A stretch of 64,000 nucleotides of DNA from Muscardinus avellanarius (lineage: Eukaryota > Chordata > Mammalia > Rodentia > Gliridae). Position 1 is the stretch's first letter; each line of letters begins with the position of its first letter. A program made the position numbers and the translations under genes. The stretch covers positions 26,560,966-26,624,965 of the forward strand of contig OY726565.1 of NCBI GenBank assembly GCA_963383645.1. Direction: 5' to 3'. Below the pieces are notes generated by a model, which saw nothing but the letters and a program-made list of their open reading frames with translations, did no database searches and had not been told where the DNA came from. This document shows, piece by piece, positions 35,002 to 43,709 of this stretch.

Positions 35002-35358
35002 ATGAGCGGATATCATGGAGTCTGGCAAGATGGCTTCTCCCAAGAGCTTGCGAAAGACGCACAGATGATGGCACAAATCGTGAAGGATACCGGGATCACA
35101 GAACATGAGTCAAGAGTTATAAATCAGATATTGGAGTTTGCCTTCCGATATGTGACCACAATTCTAGATGATGCTAAAATTTATTTAAGTCATGCTAAGA
35201 AAACTACTGTCGATGCAGATGACGTGCGATTGGCAATTCAGTGTCGCCCTGACCAGTCATTTACCTCTTCTCTTCCGAGAGATTTTTTTTTTACTAGATA
35301 TTGCAAGGCAAAGAAATCAAACGACCTTGCCATTGATCAAGCCATATTCAGACCCTAG
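35002..35358 (+). CDS. Possible histone-fold micro-protein frame in the TAF9 retrocopy
   Basis: Because of the one-base deletion, an upstream ATG at 35,002 is now in frame with TAF9 from its residue ~13 onward. The open frame begins [16 protein letters not shown], then 'AKDAQMMAQ', the full histone fold including '[18 protein letters not shown]' and '[10 protein letters not shown]', and ends at 35,358 in 13 or so off-frame residues after the T-run insertion. 118 codons. Expression is unknown. Retrocopies usually are silent, so this is a candidate only. Confidence 0.3.
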   Translation: MSGYHGVWQDGFSQELAKDAQMMAQIVKDTGITEHESRVINQILEFAFRYVTTILDDAKIYLSHAKKTTVDADDVRLAIQCRPDQSFTSSLPRDFFFTRYCKAKKSNDLAIDQAIFRP

Positions 35359-36008
35359 ATTGCCACCTGATAGATACTGCTTAACAGCTCCAAACTATAG
35401 GCTCAAATCTTTACAAAAAAAGACATCTACATCTGCAGGAAGAATAACAGCTCCACGGTTAAGAATTGGTTCAGTCACTAGTAGACCAAGTACTCCCACA
35501 CTAGGCACACCAACCCCACAAACCATGTCTGTTTCAACTAAAGTAGGGACTCCAATGTCTCTCACAGGGCAAAAGTTTACGGTACAGATGCCTGCTTCAC
35601 AGTCCCCTGGTGTAAAAGCATCAATTCCTGCGACATCAGCAGTTCAGAATGTTCTGATTAACCCATCATTAATTGGGTCCAAAAACATTCTGATTACCAC
35701 TAATATGGTATCATCACAAAATACTGCCAGTGAGTCATCAAATGCATTGAAAAGGAAACGTGATGACGACGACGATGACGACGATGATGACAATGATAAT
35801 TTGTAATCTAGTCTTATGTATGTAACATGTATATTTGAACCTGGTTCGGTGTTACTGAAATTAAGCATGCTGGCTGTTTTCAAGTTGTGCTTCAGAAAAT
35901 TTACATAGTATTTAAAGAGTAAATAGTTCGTCTTTTTCATTGAAATGTTGGGTTTTCCTCAATAGGGCCAGTAATGTTTTTTCATCAGCCTTTATGTGTA
36001 AAAAAAAA

Positions 36009-36014
36009 AATAAA
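36009..36014 (+). promoter_or_regulatory. Polyadenylation signal of the retrocopied TAF9 mRNA
   Basis: AATAAA about 20 bases before the short A-rich tail (36,034-36,042). Conventional spacing for the copied 3' end. Confidence 0.75.
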
Positions 36015-36042
36015 GTTGTCGTTCAACAATTTGAAAAATAAA

Positions 36043-36063
36043 AGAATAATTGTAGAAATTTGA
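36043..36063 (+). repeat. Target-site duplication, 3' copy (TAF9 retrocopy)
   Basis: 21 bp beginning AGAATAATTGTAGAAA and ending TTTGA. Its last four bases overlap the left duplication of the adjacent SINE. Confidence 0.8.
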
Positions 36064-36074
36064 ATATGATTTTT

Positions 36075-36265
36075 TTTTTTTTTGGTGGTACCGGGGTTCC
36101 TGGAAGCCCTTCTACCTCCGGGCTACACTCCCAGACCTATTTTTACATTTTTATTTGGAAACAGGGTCTCCTAAGCCAGCGGGCGCGGCTGGCTTCGAAC
36201 CTGCGCATCCTCCTGTCTCTGCCTCCCAAGCGCGGGGATTACAAGCGTGCGCCACCATGCCCGGC
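36075..36265 (-). mobile_element. B1-dID SINE, young subfamily, antisense, with TSD
   Basis: 'ggggttcctggaagcccttc' to 'gcgccaccatgcccggc', flanked by TTGAATATGATTTTT at 36,060-36,074 and 36,266-36,280. Inserted at the 3' boundary of the TAF9 retrocopy after it arrived. Confidence 0.95.
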
Positions 36266-36299
36266 TTGAATATGATTTTTAAGTTTGATGGTATTACTA

Positions 36300-36970
36300 C
36301 ATCAATGTGAACTGTGTGAGTAAAAAACTCATGGTATTATAGTTAGGGAGTGATAAGTAGGGTCCCTCCCCTCCCCCAGGTGATCTCGCAGCAGGGACAG
36401 GAGGCAGAACTCTGGAGGTGGAGATATCATGAATCCAGGTGCTTTGAGACACCAGGCCACAGGAGACTACAGATGTCACGAGAGAATCAGAGTTCCCACG
36501 CTTAGTCCCACCCCCCAAATACCGGCTTAAAAGCAGAAGTACTGGCCCAGAGTGGTGGCGCAGGCTGTAATCCCCGCGCTTGGTGGTGGAGACAGGAGGA
36601 TCACGCTGGTTTGAAGCCAGCCTCACTGGCTTAAGAGACCCTGTTTCCAAATGAAAAATATAAAATAGGTCTGTGAGTGTAACCCGGAGGTAGAAGGGTT
36701 TCAAAAAAAAAAAAAAAAAAAAAAAAAAAGAAGCAGAAGTACTTCCACCCAGCCAGCAGATCCGGACTACCATGCAACTTTCCAGGAGGGTGGCGGCTTG
36801 TGGGTCCCTTCCACCGAGGCTGACCTTGCTCCAAACCCCGAAGGTGCTGAGGTTCCGAGTTCTTTCTGATTCTTTCTAATTAAACGCAGATTTTTCAATA
36901 CCTCACTGGCTGCTTGCCTCCTTCTTAATCTTTTTCCTCTTTTGGAATCTTTACAGGGAGATATTATGAT
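36300..36970 (+). mobile_element. Probable ERV solo LTR, split by a SINE
   Basis: Excluding the SINE (36,544-36,730), this is a GC-rich block of about 480 bp with pyrimidine-rich and promoter-like parts. It has an 'aaaagcagaagtact' region, 'ttctttctaattaaacgcag' with a damaged AATAAA-like 'tttttcaatacctcactggc', and a 'ctgcttgcctccttcttaat' U5-like end. TG...CA ends and short duplications are not certain. No viral genes adjoin it. Class not determined. Confidence 0.4.
36544..36730 (+). mobile_element. B1-dID SINE with perfect TSD
   Basis: GGCCCAGAGTGGTGGCGCAG start and an A29 tail, flanked by AAGCAGAAGTACT at 36,531-36,543 and 36,731-36,743. The right half ends early ('ggaggtagaagggtttc'). 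Confidence 0.95.
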
Positions 36971-36974
36971 TTTG

Positions 36975-37490
36975 AAGGACATGTCTTTGTTTTAGGTGAC
37001 ATATGCCAAAATACTCTGCAGAAATGTCATGATGTCTACAACTTATTTTTTAAATGATTCAGCAGGGGAAAAATGTAGAGGGTAAAAGGAAATGCAAGCA
37101 TGGAAAAATGTTGGCACTTTGTGTATTTATGTGGAATGTATACAGGTACTTATTGAACTATTTCAACATTTTTTGTTGGTTTTGATTTTTTAAAATTAAG
37201 TTGAGGAAAACCAAATCATATTGCAAATATTTTCCCCTAGAGTGTTTCTACTTCACATAACATCTTAAGATAATTTTTTTATCATTTACATTCAGGTAGT
37301 ATATAGCAACTTTCACTTAGGAACTGCAACTGCATTGGGCAAATTAAAGGAGTAGAAACTTATTTTTTGGTCTTATTCACAGCAATACCCTTTTCAATCA
37401 TAAATGCCTGGTTCTAGCTAAGGAGGAAAACTGGGTGGTAGAATTTCTCTAAAGTCACAGAGGCTATCATCCTTTCTAAAAAGTTTTATA
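36975..37490. other. No gene recognised
   Basis: AT-rich flank without recognised features. Confidence 0.4.
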
Positions 37491-37493
37491 GTC

Positions 37494-37612
37494 AGATGTG
37501 CTGGCGCATGCCTGTAATTCCAGCACTTGTGAGGCTGAAACAGGAGAATCACAGATTCAGCAAGTAGTGAGACTTCAGCATACCTAGGGAGACCCTGTTT
37601 CAAAATAAAAAT
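37494..37612 (+). mobile_element. B1-like half of a B1-dID SINE
   Basis: 'gatgtgctggcgcatgcctg' to 'ctgtttcaaaataaaaataa'. The ID half is missing because the next SINE has inserted at the linker or tail. Confidence 0.85.
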
Positions 37613-37842
37613 AAAGCTGGGTGTGGTGGCACATGCTTATAATCCCAGTACTTGGGAGGCTGAGATAGGAGGGTCTCAGGTTCACAGCCAGCCTCAGCTA
37701 TTCAGGCCCTCTACAGCTTAGTGAGACCTTGCTTCAAAATAAAAAATAAAAAATAGGGTTGGGGATGTAAAATGGAGGTAGAATGCCCCTGGGTTCAATC
37801 CCCAATACTGCAATAAATAAATAAATAAATAAATAAATTTTA
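37613..37842 (+). mobile_element. B1-dID SINE with (AAAT)n tail
   Basis: AAGCTGGGTGTGGTGGCACA start, 'gggttggggatgtaaaatgg' ID half, 'gggttcaatccccaatactg', then (AAAT)n at 37,813-37,842. Confidence 0.92.
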
Positions 37843-37849
37843 AAAATAG

Positions 37850-37925
37850 GGCTGGGGGTATAGCTTGAAGTTAGAGAGACCCTGAGTTTAATCAACCCCC
37901 AGTTCCACAAACAAAAACAACAAAA
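37850..37925 (+). mobile_element. ID half belonging to the interrupted SINE
   Basis: 'gggctgggggtatagcttga' to 'cccccagttccacaaacaaa'. Together with 37,494-37,612 it forms one SINE split by the copy between them. Confidence 0.75.
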
Positions 37926-37929
37926 AAGG

Positions 37930-39205
37930 TTTTACATTGTTAAGACTGAGAAAAAGATAATTCAAAAAAGAAAAGGAAAGAAAGAACTATTAAATTGAGA
38001 AAATATTTCTGAGTGAATCAAGCTCTTCACAGTGTGCCCAAAGAGAAAATACCTGTATTTGAAAACTCTTTTACTTCTAAGGCAGCCACGATTTAAGCAT
38101 CCAGGTCTCTTTGACTCACATTATTTCTTACCCACTAGGTACAATTAAAGGTGACTAGAGAAGTAGTTTGCACTTCAGAGAATCATGGCAGCTCAGTTTA
38201 TGGTCTGAGTAGCTTGTCTCCCTCACTTTATTTCTTCAGGCATTCTTCTTAAATGTACTCATTACTTCCCCAAATAGCAAATGATGTGACTCGAGGTATC
38301 CAAACCTATCTGAGCTTATGGAGTTTATGACTGGGGCTGAATCCACGTATGGGGAAGAGAAGTAAGTCATCCCTTTGGAATTGGTGGCCACCAGCCTGGC
38401 CAGTAAGGTAAGCTACTGGGAGATAGACCACCCTTCAAAATGGTTTTCACTGACCTTCTGAGAATCTATTTGATCACTCCCTTGTGAAAATAAGCATCCT
38501 GACTGCAGAACAATTTTTAAAATTCTCTTGAAGCTCAGAGCTTTCATGTTGGTAAATAATACAGGTTTTCAAAACCTAGTACAGGAAATACTTCTATTCT
38601 CCCTTTAAATTTTGTCCAGGACTACGCTAACTCCAAATTAGAACATCCACCTAGGGCATGGAGCTATGTGCTCCCCAAGAAGATTCAGATTTCCTGGACC
38701 CTGAAGTTTATACACTTTTCACAAGCAACTTCAAAAAAAATAATAAAAAATGTTATGAACAGAAAATTAGTTACAAATATGAATGTTTTCGTTAAAATAT
38801 CACATGTAAGTATAACAACTTTTAAGAGCCAACAAGTGCCATAAACTGAAAAATCCTGAGAATAATATATTTTATTATTTAACTGTTTAATGAATCCTTT
38901 TATCTTTTGCCTTGATTTGTCATTTCATGAAACATCAATTTTGCAATATTTTTTATAAAGGGAAACGAAGGTGATTTAATCTTTTCTCAAGCATGGTTAA
39001 TTAAAATTTATAAAATGCAATTGCTCAGAAACTTTCTGCTTCCGCAATTTATTTTTAGTAATGTTATAAAATTTTTGGAATTGTTGCCAAATTTGGAAAA
39101 AATCTCTACCGAATATCTTTCATATGTAACTTGTAAGATTTCAGGCCATTATTGGATACAGTTTGAGTAGGAGAGAACTTTGTTTTGACTGAGAATCAAT
39201 ATAAA
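37930..39205. other. Unique sequence, no gene
   Basis: No repeat seen. The AT-rich part 38,860-39,100 has few homopolymers and might be conserved noncoding DNA, judged by eye only. Confidence 0.35.
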
Positions 39206-39209
39206 CAAA

Positions 39210-39434
39210 AATCAGCTGGGCATGGTGGCACATGCTTGCAATCCCAGCATTTGGGAGGCTGAAACAGGAGGATCATGGTTTGCGGACAGCCTCAGCTACT
39301 TAGTGAGGCCCTTTGCAACTTAGTGAGACCCTGTTTTCACAAAATAAAGAATAAAAAATAGGGGAAGGGGTATAGCTTGAAGGTCGAATGTCCCTGTGTT
39401 CTATCCCCATACCCGAAAAAAAAAAAAAAAAAAG
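39210..39434 (+). mobile_element. B1-dID SINE
   Basis: GCTGGGCATGGTGGCACATG start, 'ggggaaggggtatagcttga' ID half, A-rich tail to 39,434. Confidence 0.93.
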
Positions 39435-39439
39435 GAAAA

Positions 39440-40900
39440 GATGTTAGCAAAACATTACAAAATCCAATGGAAATATTTGTTTTAAAAAGAGTAAATAATA
39501 ACTCTGTACATTTTCCCTTCCCCTAGGAACAAGTTACTTGTATAGAGCAGAAAATCTGATGAGATATTTCCTTTATGAAGGAGGTAGCAGTTCTGAAAAA
39601 ATTAAATAAATGACAAAAATAAAGTTAAGAATAATTTTCTCTATCTCTTGGAAATGGTTTGGGCAGAAATTTAGAAAGATATTGAAATAATGGGATGATC
39701 AGTTATGTCTTTAAGAAATCATAATTTTCAACCTAAACGATGAATTGCCATATTTGATAATAGAGGCAATAAAATGCTTCTATCTTTCAAAACATATTCA
39801 TAAATGTCTTCTTCAGCAGTCAGTTACCTGTGCTTTTAAAAATGGTTCACACATCTTCTCACCACTGAAGCTACAGTGTCTTCCCCTTCCATCCTAGTCT
39901 GCTATTTGAGATTTCCCTCTTTCAACACAGAGCATGTACTTCTGCTTGGGCTTGTAGCCCCTTCCTTCTACACTAATTAACTTCAATGCTCCTTCCTTAT
40001 TGAAATAACCTTGTAAGTCCTCATAGCTTTACATAGGATACCCTATCTATTCATTGACAGATGCCAAATTTCTCTGTCCAGCATGGACTTACCTGAATTC
40101 CACCCTGTATAAGTGGCCAATTGTATGATTATCATTTAAGTTTTTCGGCCACAGAATCTTAGCTACATCAAGCCAAACTTTCAGTCCTGAAAGACTTTAT
40201 CTTTTATCTTTTCAGTCCTGAAAGACTTTATCTGTCTAACCCCTTTCAGTTTGGAAATAGCAAACTTTATTCTATCTGTGGCCTTCATGCTTAGCTCAAC
40301 TGAAAAACCTCAACCTGACCCTGTACCACCAATATTAAAGCCAGTCTGTCCTGTGGCTTCTTTTTCTGAACGGTGTCATGGAACAACTGCTGCTCATTGT
40401 CCCCACTGCAAGCATCCCAGTCCACACCAATGTGGGTGTTTTCATTTGTGCTTTTGCAATAGTTTTGTGGCCTGTGAGTTCACATTTGTCATTTTATATC
40501 TCATTACCCTGTTAGCATTCAGAGTATACAATAATGGTATTAGTGTTTTAAAAGTAATACAAAGATTTAAATTATTCAAGGAATACAGAAAAGTACAAAG
40601 AACAATTGAAACTCTACTCAAATCCTACCACTCAAATATCAGATGAACGTTATTATAAAACTTCTTTCTGTAGATTTCTTTAGATGGGCAGAAGACCATA
40701 AAAATACTTTAAACTTATTTAATATTATTATATTTTTCTAATCAAAATATGTCCCTATAGATGCATATATAGTTATCTTAAATGTTGTCAAAAAAATAAG
40801 GAAGATTGTATTTTAAAAATAGCCCAGGGAAGCTTCTATGAAAACAACAAACATTTCACATTCCAGCTTTTCCTTAACCAGTTATTTTAAGCTCTTAATC
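39440..40900. other. Unique sequence, no gene recognised
   Basis: The 131-codon frame at 40,251-40,646 (+) shows Cys/His-rich and hydrophobic stretches but no known domain order. The segment 40,540-40,650 ('agaaaagtacaaagaacaat', 'aaatcctaccactcaaatat') resembles common old interspersed-repeat text. A 31-bp tandem duplication lies at 40,179-40,233. Confidence 0.3.
40179..40233. repeat. Tandem duplication, 31-bp period
   Basis: TTTCAGTCCTGAAAGACTTT plus 'atct' occurs at 40,179-40,202 and again at 40,210-40,233, separated by a T-rich spacer. Confidence 0.9.
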
Positions 40901-40907
40901 GATTCTT

Positions 40908-41101
40908 TTTTTTTTTTTTTTTTTTTTGGTGGTACTGGGGTTCCTGGAAGCCCTTCTACCTCCGGGCTACACTCCCAGACCTATTTTATTTTTTTGCAAA
41001 CAGGGTCTCTTAAACCAGCACGGCTGGCTTCGAACCAGCGCGATCCTCCTGTCTCAGCTTCCCAAATACTGGGATTACAAGCGTGCGCCACCACACCCGG
41101 C
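40908..41101 (-). mobile_element. B1-dID SINE, young subfamily, antisense
   Basis: Poly(T) then 'ggggttcctggaagcccttc' to 'gcgtgcgccaccacacccgg'. Flanks TTAATCGATTCT and TTAATTGATTCT make a one-mismatch duplication. Confidence 0.93.
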
Positions 41102-41136
41102 TTAATTGATTCTATTTTTTATGTTTACTATTCTAA

Positions 41137-41285
41137 CGAGCTGAGTGTGGTGGCACATGCCTGTAATCCCAGTATTTGGGAAGCTGAGACAGGAGGAGCA
41201 TAGGTTCGAAGTCAACCTCAGTAATTTAGCTAGACTCTCAGCCAGTTTGCAAGACCTGTTTCAAAATAAAAAATAAAAAGTTTTG
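41137..41285 (+). mobile_element. B1-dID SINE (B1 half)
   Basis: GAGCTGAGTGTGGTGGCACA to 'cctgtttcaaaataaaaaat'. The ID half is cut by the next copy. Confidence 0.85.
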
Positions 41286-41289
41286 GGGT

Positions 41290-41460
41290 TGTCCTGGTGT
41301 GGTGGCACACACTTGTAATAGTAAGTTCAAAGCCATTCTCTGCAACTTAGCAAGGGTCTCAGCAATCCGTTTCCAAATAAGAAATAAAATTAGGCTGGGG
41401 TTGTAGCGTGGAGGTAGAATACCTCTGGATTCAATTCCCAGTACCACACACACAAAAAAA
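41290..41460 (+). mobile_element. B1-dID SINE with internal deletion
   Basis: 'cctggtgtggtggcacacac' then directly 'gtaatagtaagttcaaagcc', lacking much of the B1 middle. ID half 'ggctggggttgtagcgtgga' and 'caattcccagtaccacacac'. Confidence 0.85.
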
Positions 41461-41464
41461 CAAA

Positions 41465-41532
41465 GGTGTGGGGGATAGTTTAGCTTGGTGGTAGAATGCC
41501 CCTCCCTGGCTTCAATCAGTACAAAAAAAAAT
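41465..41532 (+). mobile_element. ID half, remnant of the split SINE
   Basis: 'ggtgtgggggatagtttagc' to 'cttcaatcagtacaaaaaaa'. Probably the right half of the copy at 41,137. Confidence 0.65.
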
Positions 41533-41539
41533 AACGATT

Positions 41540-42315
41540 CTAATTTGTTTATCATCATGCTTTGGATTATCTGCTTCTGACATTATCTACTGACTTCCTG
41601 CCATGGCAGATGAGATTTAGCTCATTTAAGCTTTCCTCTATGCTTCTCTCACAGAAAGTATTCCACTATTTTTAGTTTCTCTTTTGGTTACCTTTGTGTT
41701 CCAAGAATGTATTTTTTTTGTTTCTTAATCCATTTGTCATACACAGTCTATCTTTACTCTCTACCTTGTATTGTGAAGTCCTCCATCCCTGTCCATCTGC
41801 CCCTTTCATTTCCTTACTTTGCAAGATTCACATTTTGCTTTCGTAGCACAAACCCTTTATATTATATAACACGATTAAGTTTTATATGCTTTGACTATTC
41901 AGATTTCAAAAGGGATAAGCCAACTAGCCTCTCTTATATTATTAAAACTATGTGAATGTGGTTCATTGCTAAGCCAAACAGTGACTACATGATAAAATAT
42001 AATTTTTGTGTGCAGTGTCTCTTCCCCTCAAATTTCTACTTGTATTTATTTTTTCTTTAGCCAATACTTAGGTTTGTTCTTCCTTGCAGTTTCATGGATA
42101 CTCTGAAGATTATCAAAAATTCTCCCAACCTGTTGTATCTTTTTTGTTAATATCTATTTCTGAATCCTGCTTTGGAATTTATTTTAGTGCACAATAGTTA
42201 CCTTGAGTCATCCTTTAGTACTATGACAGAGTTTCTGTTTTCTATATTATATATCTTTATCATTTCTACTTTATTGTTTTCTACAGCCCGTCTTAAGTAA
42301 CCTCATTTTGTTTAA
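41540..42315. other. AT-rich sequence, possibly ancient L1
   Basis: Pyrimidine- and T-rich plus strand reminiscent of antisense ancient L1, too decayed to align by eye. Confidence 0.25.
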
Positions 42316-42319
42316 AAAG

Positions 42320-42515
42320 GCCAGGCATGGTGCCACATGCTTGTAATTCCTGCACTTGGGAGGCAGAGACAGGAGGATCCCGCAGGTTCAAAGCCAGCCT
42401 TGCTGGCTTAAGAGACCCTGTTTCCAAATAAAAATATCAAATAGGTCTGCGTGTGTAGCCTAGAGGCAGAAGGCCCCTGGGTTCCACCCCCAGTACCACC
42501 AAAAAAAAAAAAAAA
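42320..42515 (+). mobile_element. B1-dID SINE
   Basis: GGCCAGGCATGGTGCCACAT to 'ccacccccagtaccaccaaa' plus an A15 tail. Confidence 0.93.
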
Positions 42516-42857
42516 GAATGCATGGGAGATACATTTTTTGAGCATTTAGGTGTTTGAAAATTCTTTTGTTATATCATCGTACTTGATCAATAACCTGGCT
42601 AGGTAAAGTCTTTGAAGTTCAAAATGTTTCATCAGACTGAAAACTTTCACATCTTCTCTTTAACCTTGGGTTTTCAAATCCCTCAATATTATGTTTCAGG
42701 ATGGGTGTTTATTATTCTCATCGTGCTGGTCATCCCTGACTCCTCTCAGTCCAAACATTTCAGCTGTAGGAAGTTCTTGTCTATTACTTGGTTTGCTATT
42801 TGGGCTGAATGGGTGAGGGGTCTGGAATGACTGCTTTATCTTTATCCTTCCTTCTTT

Positions 42858-42960
42858 TCATCCTTTCTCCCTTTCTCCCTTTCTCCCTTTCTCCCTTTCT
42901 TTCTTTCTTTCTTTATTTCTTTATTTCTTTATTTCTTTATTTCTTTATTTCTTTCTTTCT
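42858..42960. repeat. 8-bp-periodic pyrimidine microsatellite
   Basis: (CTCCCTTT)n followed by (CTTTCTTT)n and then (ATTTCTTT)n. It adjoins an antisense ID half (42,961-43,021), so it may be that element's expanded tail. Confidence 0.9.
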
Positions 42961-43021
42961 ATTGTGGTACTGAGGATGAAATATAAGGTCTCTCACTAGG
43001 CTTATCCACATCCCCAGCCCA
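42961..43021 (-). mobile_element. ID element fragment, antisense
   Basis: 'ttgtggtactgaggatgaaa' to 'tatccacatccccagccca'. Confidence 0.65.
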
Positions 43022-43474
43022 CGTCTTTACACATTTAATAAACCCTTCTTATTCTTATTGACCTTCAGTTCCTTTTCCATCCATAATGTCTGACTTGCTT
43101 TTTGCACAGGAAGTGCCTTCTGATATTTCCACTCTTCCATTTGCTTTTTGGACTTGTAAACACTAAACTGAACTCTTTGTCAGCTACTGGCCCTTATCTT
43201 ATTCTCTTTGATATTTTTGCTATCACTAATCCAATGTTGGGAGAAATAAGTGATTAACATTTGTTCTGAGCCTGTCAATTTGAATCAGACTTTATGTTCC
43301 ATTTTCAATAAAAATAAACCAAATTTCACTTGACCTAAGAAAGCACACTCAACATAAACACTTTAAAGTCTTAAGACAGTTTTATTTTGTTTTGCAACCA
43401 CAGTTCTCCCTATTGTTCTTAGTTCTATATTTAAGAGGATTGAATACTCATCACTACTTTTAACCACAGCTTCG

Positions 43475-43475
<1 letters not shown>

Positions 43476-43526
<51 letters not shown>
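43476..43526. repeat. (GT)n microsatellite
   Basis: About 24 GT repeats directly before an antisense SINE. Confidence 0.97.
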
Positions 43527-43528
<2 letters not shown>

Positions 43529-43705
43529 GTGTACTGGTAGTACTGGTATTGAACTCAGAGGCATTTACCCTACCAGCCCCTTTTTATAATTTTTGCTTTG
43601 AAACAGGGTCACACTAGGTTGCTGAGGCTGATCTTGAATTTACAATCCTCCTGTCTCATCCTCCCATGTATTTGAATTACAGACATGGACCACCACTCCT
43701 GGCTC
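43527..43705 (-). mobile_element. B1-dID SINE, antisense
   Basis: 'tactggtattgaactcagag' to 'ggaccaccactcctggctc'. Diverged. Confidence 0.85.
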
Positions 43706-43709
43706 ATAT

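Larger units (their letters stand above)
34559..36042 (+). pseudogene. TAF9: Processed retrocopy of TAF9 with AK6 leader
   Basis: TAF9 is a nuclear histone-fold subunit of TFIID and SAGA-type complexes and pairs with TAF6. The canonical start ATG is 35,015 ([11 protein letters not shown]). The homologous text runs without introns to the stop at 35,804-35,806, with an acidic Asp-rich end before 'DNL'. A one-base deletion near 35,050-35,053 and a net +4 T insertion in the run at 35,283-35,292 break the frame. No other in-frame stop is seen. The histone fold ('[16 protein letters not shown]') and the Ser/Thr-rich tail ('[15 protein letters not shown]') are well kept, so the copy is fairly young or was constrained. 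3'-UTR, AATAAA at 36,009, A-rich end and flanking 21-bp duplications prove retroposition. TAF9B is less likely because the tail matches TAF9. Confidence 0.95.

Noticed and set aside
35192..35806. Separate 204-codon gene starting at 35,192
   Set aside because: It is the TAF9 C-terminal frame after the T-run insertion. Its first ~30 codons are off-frame relative to TAF9, so the start is accidental.
36297..36773. 158-codon minus-strand open frame
   Set aside because: Runs through an antisense SINE, its poly(A) and the LTR-like block.
40838..41203. 121-codon plus-strand open frame
   Set aside because: Translation of antisense B1-dID SINE and poly(T).
43476..43526. CRISPR-like or regulatory array
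   Set aside because: Plain (GT)n dinucleotide repeat. The genome is mammalian.
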